Source: JBCCZC01 sp039188505
Lineage (GTDB): Bacteria; Pseudomonadota; Gammaproteobacteria; Xanthomonadales; SZUA-38
Length of the DNA stretch: 53,651 nucleotides
Direction of reading: 5' to 3'
Assembly (NCBI GenBank): GCA_039188505.1
Contig: JBCCZC010000002.1
Span: 1-53,651, forward strand
The position numbers and the translations under genes were made by a program. Each line of letters opens with the position of its first letter. Position 1 is the stretch's first letter. This document shows, piece after piece, positions 43,433-51,287 of the stretch. The notes under the pieces are model-generated. The model was not told the origin of the DNA. It saw only the letters and a list, made by a program, of their open reading frames with translations, and did no database searches.

Positions 43433-44185
43433 TCAGGAAGATTCGCGGCCGCGGCGGCGGTCGAGCAGGATCATCACCACCATGACCGCCAGAGTCGAAA
43501 GCAGCACGGTCCAGAAGATCGGTTCGCGTTCGAAACCGACGATGATGGCCGTGACGATCACCACCGCCAGGAAGATGCCGGCCCCAACGCCCATCCAGCG
43601 TTCGGAATCCTTGCGGTCCTGCAGCGCGTCTACGGCGACACCCCGGCGACGGCGCCACCCGTCGCGGACGCTGAAGATCGTCATGCCAGCGACCGTTGCA
43701 AGAACGAGCGTGCCGAACGCCAGCGCCGGAATGGCGTAGACCACGCCCTTCCGCTCGAGCACGCTTCTGCCGGGGTCTCCGGGATCGATGAAGGCCTCGA
43801 TGCCTGACCCGGGCGCGAACCGCTAAGCGGCGCCCGAGGCCAGCCGTTCGGCCTTGCCGGGAGAGTCCACCCGGCCGAAATCGAGGACGTCTCTCCCCCG
43901 ATGGCCCCTTCCATCGACCTCATAGCGGTATAGGATCGCCGCCGTGACCGAATAGCTGTTGCGGCTGCTCGTAACGGCACTGCCTCGATTGACGGCTGGG
44001 CGAGTCTCCAGAACGGTCGCCTCGACGGGTTCGTAGCCGGTGCTTGCCCGGTCGAAACCGTAGAGGCCAGCCCCGAAGAAGAGGGCGCCGAAGGCCAGCA
44101 TGAACAAGGCAGCGATCATGTTGCCTAGCAACCGCAGCACGCTTCCGAGACCGCCGAGCAGCCCTTTCTTCCCAGTTTCCGCCAC
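43433..44185 (-). pseudogene. DUF3592-like membrane protein gene with one in-frame TAG
   Basis: A single frame of about 250 codons with one internal stop, TAG at 43825-43823. The upstream part (120 codons) has a helix (LGNMIAALFMLAFGALFFGA), then a domain with VEATVLETRP, AILYRYEVDGRGHRGRDVLD and SPGKAERLASGAA. The frame then continues past the stop with RFAPGSGIEAFIDPGDPGRS and two more helices (VYAIPALAFGTLVLATVAG and FLAVVIVTAIIVGFE). The order and text match the DUF3592 pattern (Y-x-V-x-G-x-x-Y...GS-x-V-x-V-Y-x-D-P-x-x-P). There is no frameshift. Either a recent nonsense mutation or readthrough; the protein would otherwise be cut in its beta domain. Confidence 0.65.
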
Positions 44186-44509
44186 CGCCGCGCAGTCCCA
44201 TCAACCCCGACCACGGCGACTATAGTCCGGAAGACCGAACTCGGCGAGTTCCGTGCGGAGCGTCGCGCCCCGGCGAGGGGCCCCCAGGGCGACGTTGGAC
44301 CCTCGGGGCGTTTTCCGTTAGGCCATCGCCGTCCGTACTCGCTCCTGCTGGTGAATCGCCAGACCGGGGCGCGCGACCGCCCCCCCGTGCTCGAACCCGG
44401 AAACAGCGCGATGGCCCACCCGATTCGCTATCGCGGGCGGAACAGCGGATCATGCGCGGATCGCCCTGCCGCTACGCAACGCCGGCGCCGGGCCTCGGAG
44501 ACCGATGCC
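44186..44509 (+). other. Leader region of deaD
   Basis: This 324-base space separates the DUF3592-like gene from deaD. It contains a hairpin with a short T-run (44266-44314), listed separately. Upstream in-frame ATGs for deaD exist at 44351 and 44411, but the translated sequence is Arg/Pro-rich and unlike CsdA. No other gene-like signal was recognised. CsdA-type helicases often have long regulated leaders, so attenuation is possible. Confidence 0.4.
44266..44314 (+). terminator. Possible intrinsic terminator or attenuator in the deaD leader
   Basis: CGCCCCG-gc-GAGGG (44266-44279) pairs with CCCTCGGGGCG (44300-44310), and TTTT follows directly (44311-44314). The two-base bulge and only four Ts make it a weak terminator. 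It lies on the plus strand about 195 bases before the deaD start and does not follow a plus-strand gene closely. A role in deaD leader regulation is therefore more likely than ending transcription of an upstream gene. Confidence 0.4.
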
Positions 44510-46192
44510 ATGCCCGATGTTCCCACCACCTTTCGCGAGTTCGACCTCCTGCCGCCGCTGCTCGAAGCCCTCGACGCAGTGGGCTACGAGAACCCGTCAC
44601 CGATTCAGGCCCAGAGCATTCCGCCGCTGGCTGCGGGCCGGGATCTGCTCGGTCACGCACCGACCGGGACCGGCAAGACGGCAGCGTTCGCGCTACCGAT
44701 CCTTCACCGGCTCGACCTCCGCAGTCGCCACGTTCAGGCCCTGGTGCTCGCACCCACGCGGGAGCTCGCAATTCAGGTCGCGGAGGCCTTCCAGCGCTAC
44801 GCGACACGTCTGCCCGGCTTTCACGTGCTGCCGATCTACGGCGGCCAGGACTACAAGACCCAGCTGCGGGCGCTCAAGCGCGGGGTGCAGGTCGTCGTCG
44901 GGACGCCCGGGCGCGTCATGGACCACCTGCGACGCGGCACGCTGAAGCTCGATTCGCTACAGGCGCTGGTGCTCGACGAAGCGGACGAGATGCTGCGTAT
45001 GGGCTTCATCGAAGACGTCGAGTGGATCCTCGAGCAAACGCCGGAGGGGCGCCAGCTGGCGCTCTTCTCGGCAACGATGCCCCCGGAGGTGCAGCGCATC
45101 GCCCAGCGTCAGCTGAACGACCCCGTCGAGGTGGCCATCGCACAGCGGACCAAGACCGCCGAGACCATTCGCCAGCACTACTGGCTCGTAAGCGGCCTGC
45201 ACAAGCTCGACGCGCTCACGCGGATTCTCGAGGCCGACCCCTTCGACGCAATGATCGTGTTCGTCCGGACCAAGAACGCAACGGCCGAGCTCGCCGAACG
45301 GCTCGAAGCGCGGGGCTTCGCGGCGGCGGCTCTCAACGGCGACATGCCGCAGAAGCTGCGCGAGCAGACCATCGACCGCCTCAAGCGCGGATCTCTGGAC
45401 ATCCTAGTCGCCACGGACGTGGCCGCGCGGGGCCTGGATGTGGAGCGCATCAGCCACGTGGTCAACTATGACGTTCCCTACGACGCGGAAGCCTACGTTC
45501 ATCGCATCGGACGTACGGGCCGCGCTGGACGCGAGGGCGACGCGATCCTGTTCATCGCGCCCCGTGAGCGACGCATGCTGCGCGCCATCGAGAAGGCCAC
45601 GCGCCAGCCCATCGAGCCGCTGCAGCTGCCCACGACCGAGGTCATCAACAACAAGCGGATCGCCAACTTCAAGCAGTCGATCACCGATACGCTCGCCGCC
45701 GGCGAGCTGGAATTCATGCAGGGGCTTATCGACGCGTACCAGCGCGAGCACGATGTGCCCCCGCTCGAGATCGCCGCAGCGCTGGCGAAGCAGGTTGTCG
45801 GCGACAGGCCGATGCTGCTCGCTCCGGACCCGGAACCCGTACGGCTGCCCGACCGGCGGACGGACGCACCGCGGCAGAAGGGGCCGCGCAAGGGGCCGAA
45901 GGATAAACCCGGACCCAGGAAGGACCGGCCGCCGGAGAAGGATCTGGAGCGATTTCGCGTCGAAGTCGGCCACCGACACAAGGTGAAGCCGGGCAACCTG
46001 GTCGGCGCCATCGCCAACGAGGCCGGCCTCGACTCGCGCTACATCGGACGGATCGATATCTTCGATACTTACAGCGAGATCGACCTGCCGATCGGCATGC
46101 CGAAGGAAGTGTTCCGAGACCTGAAGAAGACGCGCGTCTGCGGCCAGGCGCTCAGGATCTCCCGGGTTGGAGAGAAGCGACGTAAGGACTAG
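44510..46192 (+). CDS. deaD: Cold-shock DEAD-box RNA helicase DeaD/CsdA
   Basis: A 560-residue helicase that agrees with Escherichia coli CsdA from start (TTFREFDLLPPLLEALDAVG) to end. Motifs: Q motif (SPIQAQSIP), I APTGTGKT, Ia PTRELA, II DEAD (LVLDEADEMLRMGFIEDVE), III SAT, IV IVFVRTKNAT, V ATDVAARGLD, VI HRIGRTGRAGR. A dimerisation-like helical part (about 375-450), a basic Arg/Lys/Pro linker (PRKGPKDKPGPRKDRPPE) and the DbpA-like RNA-binding domain (VEVGHRHKVKPGNLVGAIAN) follow. The ATG at 44510, with GGAG nine bases upstream, matches the known start. It unwinds RNA in ribosome assembly and mRNA decay, mostly in the cold. Confidence 0.93.
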   Translation: MPDVPTTFREFDLLPPLLEALDAVGYENPSPIQAQSIPPLAAGRDLLGHAPTGTGKTAAFALPILHRLDLRSRHVQALVLAPTRELAIQVAEAFQRYATRLPGFHVLPIYGGQDYKTQLRALKRGVQVVVGTPGRVMDHLRRGTLKLDSLQALVLDEADEMLRMGFIEDVEWILEQTPEGRQLALFSATMPPEVQRIAQRQLNDPVEVAIAQRTKTAETIRQHYWLVSGLHKLDALTRILEADPFDAMIVFVRTKNATAELAERLEARGFAAAALNGDMPQKLREQTIDRLKRGSLDILVATDVAARGLDVERISHVVNYDVPYDAEAYVHRIGRTGRAGREGDAILFIAPRERRMLRAIEKATRQPIEPLQLPTTEVINNKRIANFKQSITDTLAAGELEFMQGLIDAYQREHDVPPLEIAAALAKQVVGDRPMLLAPDPEPVRLPDRRTDAPRQKGPRKGPKDKPGPRKDRPPEKDLERFRVEVGHRHKVKPGNLVGAIANEAGLDSRYIGRIDIFDTYSEIDLPIGMPKEVFRDLKKTRVCGQALRISRVGEKRRKD

Positions 46193-46210
46193 TCCGGGCG
46201 GCGTTGCTGA

Positions 46211-46558
46211 GTGACCATGGCCACCGTCGCCCTGCTTCCCGTTGTGTTCTCTTGCCTGCTGCTCGCGGCCCACTTCCTGCGCGCCAGGCATACGGTGCTT
46301 ACCCCCGCCTGTGTCGCTCTTCCGTTGCTCCTGCTGCTGCGAGAACGTCGGGTGCCGAGAGTCTTCCAGGTCGTCCTGCTGCTCGGGTGCCTCGAGTGGA
46401 TGAGGACGCTGATCGCGGCAGCGATCGATCGTAGCGACGCCAGCGAGCCCTGGGGCCGGCTCGCCGTGATCCTTTCGGCAGTCGCCGCTTTCACTGCGGC
46501 CAGCGCCCTGGTGTTTCGTTTGCGCGGGGTGCGTCGGCGCTTCGACGAGCAACCCTGA
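46211..46558 (+). CDS. Small integral membrane protein
   Basis: A 115-residue hydrophobic protein with about four transmembrane helices (TVALLPVVFSCLLLAAHFL, VLTPACVALPLLLLL, VFQVVLLLGCLEWMRTLI and LAVILSAVAAFTAASALVF). The start is the GTG at 46211 or the ATG six bases later. It follows deaD by about 18 bases and may be transcribed with it. No family was recognised. The polar ends (RRRFDEQP) suggest cytoplasmic termini. Confidence 0.65.
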   Translation: MTMATVALLPVVFSCLLLAAHFLRARHTVLTPACVALPLLLLLRERRVPRVFQVVLLLGCLEWMRTLIAAAIDRSDASEPWGRLAVILSAVAAFTAASALVFRLRGVRRRFDEQP

Positions 46559-46629
46559 AGGCGCTGCGAAAAATCGCGGCCCAGGCCTCGAAACGGCCGT
46601 CCGCAAAGCTGCTATGCTGCGGCCTTCGC

Positions 46630-47217
46630 ATGGATTGCGGTACGCCAATGAACCTGAACATTGCAGCGGTGGGCAATGATCATGTGGACGTCCAGGGGAC
46701 ACTTCCGGAAGGCACGGTCATTCGGGATCTGGATGCCCATGTGGATCCGCGCGGCGCCTTCACCGAGGTGTACGCCGATCAGTGGGAGCTGCCGATCGTT
46801 CCGGAGCAGTGGAGTATCGTGCGATCGACGGCACGTGTCCTGCGCGGCATGCACGTTCACTGGCAGCACGACGAGTACTTCATGGTGCTCGCCGGGCGGG
46901 CGATGGTTGGTCTTCATGATATCCGACCCAATTCGCCAACCCACGGCCGCGGCTGTCTGATCGATCTCAGGCCCGAGACACCAAGCTGCCTCGCCTTCCC
47001 CCGCGGCATCCTTCACGGCTGGTACTTTCCAGTGCCGACCCTGCACCTGCAGGGGGTCTCCGAGGCCCATAGCAGCTATCACCCGCATGACAATCAAGGT
47101 TGCCACTTCGGGGATCCCGCGCTCGATATTCCCTGGCCCGATCAGGCCCCGATCCTGTCGCAGCGCGCCGCAGGCTTTCCATCGCTCGCGGAGCTGCTCG
47201 CCAAGAACGGCGGATGA
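46630..47217 (+). CDS. dTDP-4-dehydrorhamnose 3,5-epimerase-like cupin (RmlC-like)
   Basis: A 195-residue RmlC-type cupin. DPRGAFTEVYADQWELP, the His-containing RVLRGMHVHW (for the RGLHYQ of RmlC), VGLHDIRPNS, PRGILHGW and GCHFGDPALDIPWP all line up with sugar 3,5-epimerases. The catalytic histidine is present; one of the usual active-site residues near RGLHYQ is changed to HW, so the exact sugar may differ. Starts at 46630 or 46648 are both possible. It overlaps the next gene as ATGA and begins a three-gene sugar operon. Confidence 0.85.
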   Translation: MDCGTPMNLNIAAVGNDHVDVQGTLPEGTVIRDLDAHVDPRGAFTEVYADQWELPIVPEQWSIVRSTARVLRGMHVHWQHDEYFMVLAGRAMVGLHDIRPNSPTHGRGCLIDLRPETPSCLAFPRGILHGWYFPVPTLHLQGVSEAHSSYHPHDNQGCHFGDPALDIPWPDQAPILSQRAAGFPSLAELLAKNGG

Positions 47218-48125
47218 AGTCCGTCGGCCTTATCGGCTGCGGCCTCTGGGGCCAAAACATCCTGCGCGATCTCCTCCGGCTCGGCTGCCGGGTCCACGTT
47301 TGCGACATCGAACCCGAGCGGCGTGCAGAGGCGCTCCAGCAGGGCGCGGAAACGGTTACGGACCGCCCGCAGTCGCTGGCTCCTGTCGATGGCTTCGTCA
47401 TCTCGTCGCCGGCCAGTACGCACCTCGACATCGTCGCCGCCATCGCGGACGCCAGACGGCCGATCTACTGCGAGAAGCCCTTCGCGACGGACTCGGCTGC
47501 CGCGCGGCGCATCGCCGGTCCCATCGCCCACCGCCTGTTCGTCATGCACGTCTGGCGTCACCATGCCGGCGTCCAGGCCCTGCGTGACATCGCCGGTTCC
47601 GGCGAGCTCGGATCCGTGCGCATGCTTCGATCGCTCCGGGCGAACTGGACCAGCCCGCGGCGAGACGTCGATCCCGTCTGGACCCTCGCGCCGCACGACC
47701 TCTCGATCTGCCTGGAGGTACTTGGCGAAATCCCCCGACCTCGCTTCGCGACGCTGGAGCGGCGCGAGGACGGTCGTCCCGTCGGCATGCTCGGCGTGCT
47801 CGGAGACTGCGCGACGCCGGGACCGGAGTGCATCATCGAGGTCTCGACGCGCTACGGCGAGCGGCACCGCGAGGTGCGGATCCACGGTACCTCCGGCGTT
47901 GCGGTGCTGCGTGACGACGCGCTGGAGATCCTCCGCGGCAACGAGCTCCAGCCGGCGCGCGAGGCGCGAGAGCTGGATGCGATGCCCGCGCTGCTCCGTG
48001 AGCTTGAGTGCTTCGTGAAGCACCTCGCCGGGGGGCCAGCGCCGGCGAGCAGTGTCGAGGAGACGATCGCAATGATCGAAGCGCTGGAGGCGCTGCGGGC
48101 GTTGGCCGGGGACGCGCCACGATGA
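47214..48125 (+). CDS. Gfo/Idh/MocA-family sugar dehydrogenase
   Basis: A 303-residue oxidoreductase. The N-terminal Rossmann fold begins SVGLIGCGLWGQNILRDL. VDGFVISSPASTHLDIVAAI and YCEKPFATD (the E-K-P motif with catalytic lysine) follow, and the C-terminal part is a beta-sheet dimer domain (LRANWTSPRRDVDPVW, HDLSICLEVLG). The HDL histidine is the usual substrate residue. It overlaps the epimerase-like gene and the glycosyltransferase gene, both as ATGA. It would oxidise or reduce a nucleotide-sugar or sugar intermediate. Confidence 0.9.
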   Translation: MKSVGLIGCGLWGQNILRDLLRLGCRVHVCDIEPERRAEALQQGAETVTDRPQSLAPVDGFVISSPASTHLDIVAAIADARRPIYCEKPFATDSAAARRIAGPIAHRLFVMHVWRHHAGVQALRDIAGSGELGSVRMLRSLRANWTSPRRDVDPVWTLAPHDLSICLEVLGEIPRPRFATLERREDGRPVGMLGVLGDCATPGPECIIEVSTRYGERHREVRIHGTSGVAVLRDDALEILRGNELQPAREARELDAMPALLRELECFVKHLAGGPAPASSVEETIAMIEALEALRALAGDAPR

Positions 48126-48934
48126 GTCTGCGCGCGACGGTCATGATCCCGACCATGGCGGGTCGAGCGCCGACGCTCGAGCTGGCGCTGGCTTCAGTGC
48201 TCGCCCAGAACGTCGCGGAAATCGAAGTGTTCGTCATGGGCGACGGGGTCGACGATCCGGTGCGGGAGCTCGTCGAGCGCTTCGGGGCAAGGGATGATCG
48301 CATCCGCTTCTTCGACCATCCGAAGCACCCGAGCCGGGGTGAGCCCAACCGCCATGCGGCACTGCAGGATGCTCGTGGTCACGTCGTCTGCTATCTCTGC
48401 GATCGCGACCTGATGCTCGCTCACCACATTGAGACCGTGGAGGAATTGCTCGCCGAAGCGGACTTCTGCCACACGTTTCCGCTGCGTGTCGACCGGAAGG
48501 GCGAGCTCGAAACATTCAAGTCGAGCGATCTGCGCAGCCGCGCCGATCGTCGCTGGTTCGTCACCGGCTGGCACCACGAGAATGGCATTCCCCTCTCCTT
48601 CGCGGCACACACGCTGGGGGCCTATCGTCGACTGCCCCATGGCTGGCGAGAGACTCCGGAGGGCCAGTTCACCGATATCTACATGTGGCAGCAGTTCCTT
48701 GCCGAGCGCTGGTGTCGCGCGAGGACCGGCTACCTGCCGACGATCCTCTACTTCCCCCGCTATGTCCGACGGGACGTGACCATCGAGGCGAAGCGCGAGG
48801 AGCTGATCCGCTGGCGTGACCGCATGGGGGCCGGAGATTGGGACCACACCTTTCTGAAGCTCGCCACCGAAGCAATCGCCCGCTCCCAGCTCGAGTTCGC
48901 ACGACGGCTGCGAAGCCGGCAACCCCAGCGCTGA
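48122..48934 (+). CDS. Family-2-like glycosyltransferase
   Basis: A 270-residue GT-A protein. MSLRATVMIPTMAGRAPTLE and LASVLAQNVAEIEVFVMGDG form the nucleotide-sugar part, and CDRD (YLCDRDLML) is the D-x-D-like metal motif at about residue 100. The middle HTFPLRVDRKGELETF and end FLKLATEAIARSQLEFA are helical and not typical of well-known GT2 members. Third gene of the epimerase-like/dehydrogenase operon, coupled by ATGA. It probably transfers the sugar made by the two preceding enzymes onto a surface glycan. Confidence 0.82.
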   Translation: MSLRATVMIPTMAGRAPTLELALASVLAQNVAEIEVFVMGDGVDDPVRELVERFGARDDRIRFFDHPKHPSRGEPNRHAALQDARGHVVCYLCDRDLMLAHHIETVEELLAEADFCHTFPLRVDRKGELETFKSSDLRSRADRRWFVTGWHHENGIPLSFAAHTLGAYRRLPHGWRETPEGQFTDIYMWQQFLAERWCRARTGYLPTILYFPRYVRRDVTIEAKREELIRWRDRMGAGDWDHTFLKLATEAIARSQLEFARRLRSRQPQR

Positions 48935-49115
48935 CCCGCTATTCGCCGGGGCGCGCAGTGGCCGCTCGCCAAGTCGGGCCGCGCCCACGCGTCGTTCGGC
49001 GACGGTCGTCTCGTCGGCACAGGGGCCGGGATTCCCCGCCTATTTTTCGGTAGCCGACGTCGTTTCCGCGCTCTACGATTCCGCAACGGCTGACCGACTC
49101 GAGGAACTAGACCCC

Positions 49116-49928
49116 ATGCCAACGCAGAAAGAGAAGTGCGAGACGTTCAAGGCACTACACGAAGCGCCGGGTGCGTTCGTCATTCCAAACCCCTGGGACG
49201 AGGGATCCGCGCGGATCATGCAGCACCTCGGTGCCCCCGCGCTGGCGACCACCAGCCAGGGTTTCGCCCAGACCCTCGGCAAGCTCGACGGGAAGGTGAC
49301 GCTCGAGGAGAAGCTGGCGCACTGCACGCGGTTGGCAAACGCGACCGACGTGCCGATCAACGTGGATTTCGAGGACGGCTTCGGGATCGCGCCCGAACGC
49401 GTGGCCGACCACATGCGAGCGGTAATCGGCACCGGCGTTGCCGGTTGCTCCATCGAGGACTGGGATCGCGAACGCCAGACGATGATCGAGCACTCCGTGG
49501 CTGTCGAGCGGATCGCAGCCGCCGCGGAGGTCGTGGCCGACTTCGATATGCCGTTTCTGCTCACCGCGCGCTCGGAGTTGATTCTGCGCCAAGCGGGCGA
49601 TCTCGACGCCGCGATCAAGCGACTCCAGGCTTACGAGCGCGCCGGGGCACAGGTGCTCTACGCACCCGGAATCGCCTCCGTTGAAGACCTCAGGAGCTTG
49701 GCTACTGCTGTCACGCGCCCGATCAATCTGCTAGGGGTCTTCATGCCTTCGGTGACCGTTGCCGAGATGGCGCAAGCCGGCGCCAAGCGCATCAGCGTGG
49801 GCAGTGCGCTTTTCAATCGAGCGATGGCGCCCGTACTCGCGGCATGCCGTGAAATGCTCGATGCGGGCACGTTCGCGTGGACATCGGGCATGACGGGGGA
49901 GCTTCAGGACCTGATCTCCGGACCGTGA
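49116..49928 (+). CDS. Isocitrate lyase/PEP mutase family protein
   Basis: A 270-residue TIM-barrel enzyme of the ICL/PEP-mutase superfamily. GAFVIPNPWDEGSARIMQHL and the metal site NVDFEDGFG are clear, then CSIEDWDRERQTMIEHSVAV, FLLTARSELIL and LLGVFMPSVTVAEMAQAGAK. The KKCGH-type loop with catalytic cysteine of true isocitrate or methylisocitrate lyases is not seen, so it is more like oxaloacetate-decarboxylase or carboxyphosphonoenolpyruvate-type relatives. GAGGA lies ten bases before the ATG. It stands alone; its substrate cannot be read. Confidence 0.88.
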   Translation: MPTQKEKCETFKALHEAPGAFVIPNPWDEGSARIMQHLGAPALATTSQGFAQTLGKLDGKVTLEEKLAHCTRLANATDVPINVDFEDGFGIAPERVADHMRAVIGTGVAGCSIEDWDRERQTMIEHSVAVERIAAAAEVVADFDMPFLLTARSELILRQAGDLDAAIKRLQAYERAGAQVLYAPGIASVEDLRSLATAVTRPINLLGVFMPSVTVAEMAQAGAKRISVGSALFNRAMAPVLAACREMLDAGTFAWTSGMTGELQDLISGP

Positions 49929-50024
49929 AATCCCGTCGATCATCTCCCAGCCGGGACGCGCAAGAATGCGGACCCGCGGCGGGCGCCCCAGCGTTCACGC
50001 CGATCTGCCGCATGGCGCCGCACC

Positions 50025-50582
50025 TCAGGCCGTGAGTAGGGCCGTGTAGCAACGCGCTACGTACCCGTCGACCTCGGGCGGTATGTCCCCCGGCAGGCAA
50101 GCGCGCACGGCCGCGACGGGCAGATCGACGATGGCTAGTCGGCAGGCCAGCAGCGGCCGATCGACCCGGGATGCGAACGCGCGCAGTCGCGCTGCGGCGC
50201 GCTCGTTGACGCCGGCGATCTTCTCCTGTGCGGCCGCCGGCGTCTTCGCGCCGAGGAACTCGGATCTTCGGCAGCACGCCAGAATGACGGCCAGTGCGCG
50301 TTTGCGCCGGCAGAAACGCGGTGTGGCGAGTGCTGCGGCCACACCGCGATCCAGATCCGCGCCTTCAATCGCTGCATGGAAATCATCCTGGAAGGCCGAG
50401 ACCGCCGCGAGCCAGGTTGCGGCCATCAATCCCTCACGGGAGCCGAAGCGATGATAGATGGACCCGATCGACAGACCGGTTCGCGCCTTGAGACCGTCGA
50501 CCGTCAGGGTGCCCCTCTCCATGAGTTCCGCACCCACGGCCGCGTAAACGGATTCGTCGCTGAAGTTTGCTTTTCTGGGCAT
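50025..50582 (-). CDS. TetR-family transcriptional regulator
   Basis: A 185-residue repressor. The helix-turn-helix reads LTVDGLKARTGLSIGSIYHRFGSREGLMAATW (about 26-57). The C-terminal part is helical with two Cys in ILACCRRSEF. The gene is divergent from a small membrane-protein gene, and a nested palindrome overlaps its own start codon. Autoregulation and control of the neighbour are likely. Confidence 0.9.
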   Translation of the reverse strand: MPRKANFSDESVYAAVGAELMERGTLTVDGLKARTGLSIGSIYHRFGSREGLMAATWLAAVSAFQDDFHAAIEGADLDRGVAAALATPRFCRRKRALAVILACCRRSEFLGAKTPAAAQEKIAGVNERAAARLRAFASRVDRPLLACRLAIVDLPVAAVRACLPGDIPPEVDGYVARCYTALLTA

Positions 50583-50614
50583 TAGAACATATATTCTAGA
50601 ATAAGTCTTCTAAT
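50581..50614. promoter_or_regulatory. Nested palindromic operator between tetR and the membrane-protein gene
   Basis: Two inverted repeats share one centre (between 50597 and 50598). The outer arms are ATTAGAA (50581-50587) and TTCTAAT (50608-50614). The inner one is the perfect 12-base TATTCTAGAATA (50592-50603). In all, 14 of 17 base pairs are symmetric. It begins inside the tetR start codon and ends 11 bases before the membrane-protein ATG, so it covers the control space of both genes. It is AT-rich in a GC-rich setting. Confidence 0.7.
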
Positions 50615-50625
50615 AGGAGTCTAGC

Positions 50626-51000
50626 ATGAACCTTCCCCTCCTCTGGAGCGCCACCGCCGTCGCCTTCGTTGCCTTCCTGGTCCACACCTTCGTCGGCGGC
50701 CGCCGCGTCGCCCGGCCCCTGCTCGCGGACCGCTCGCTGCCGCCAGCGTCGAAGTGGCTGAACTACTACTGCTGGCACGCGGCGACCGTGATGCTGGCCT
50801 TCGTCACCATCGCGTTCGCCTGGGCGGCTGTGGACCCAACGCTGGCGCCCGTCGTGGTCTTCGGGGGAACGCTGGCAGTGGCGCTCTCCGCGCTGAGCGC
50901 GGCCGTCGCTAGCAAGGCGGGTATCCATCCGCTGCGGTTTCCGTCCACGAGCCTGCTCGCCGGAACGGGATTGCTGGCGCTGGCGGCGGTGATTGCCTGA
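50626..51000 (+). CDS. Small four-helix membrane protein
   Basis: A 124-residue protein with about four transmembrane segments (LWSATAVAFVAFLVHTFVGG, WHAATVMLAFVTIAFAWAA, APVVVFGGTLAVALSALSA and TSLLAGTGLLALAAVIA). AGGAG precedes the ATG. No family is recognised, though small TetR-controlled membrane proteins of this size are common and often relate to envelope stress or small-molecule export. It is divergent from a TetR gene and shares its operator. The pair may be a drug-inducible module. Confidence 0.75.
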   Translation: MNLPLLWSATAVAFVAFLVHTFVGGRRVARPLLADRSLPPASKWLNYYCWHAATVMLAFVTIAFAWAAVDPTLAPVVVFGGTLAVALSALSAAVASKAGIHPLRFPSTSLLAGTGLLALAAVIA

Positions 51001-51069
51001 GAGAATGAATCGACGCGACCTATCAGTTCTATATAAACAATCGATTTGAGCAATGAAACGCGGTCCCGC

Positions 51070-51201
51070 ATGATCTCGGCCATGAAGACGAACAGCGACA
51101 ACAGCAATGCCACCTCCCGGTCGCCCTCCTGGCAGCACGGGGTTCTCTTCTTCCTGACGATCGCGACCGTCGCCCAGGGGGCTGTCTGGGCCTGGCTATG
51201 A
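51070..51201 (+). CDS. Possible small single-helix membrane protein (43 aa)
   Basis: In the 287-base space between two genes an ATG at 51070 (or a second at 51082) opens a short frame. The product begins with a polar N-terminus (MISAMKTNSDNSNATSRSPS) and ends in one hydrophobic helix, GVLFFLTIATVAQGAVWAWL. The composition and clear hydrophobic end look like a small membrane protein, but the ribosome site is weak. The rest of the gap shows nothing clear, except an AT-rich stretch (51020-51050) that may hold a promoter. Confidence 0.4.
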   Translation: MISAMKTNSDNSNATSRSPSWQHGVLFFLTIATVAQGAVWAWL

Positions 51202-51287
51202 CTCGGGCGCGCTGCATGTAACGACCCGCCTGTGCGATTTGGCCGGTGGAGGCATTGAGTTAGGGAGCACACCGAACCGAGGTTCCC

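Noticed and set aside
34635..44185. Global reassignment of TAG as a sense codon
   Set aside because: TAG ends intact genes here (for example the RND pump at 17721-17723), and one of the four internal stops is TAA, so local decay is the simpler reading.
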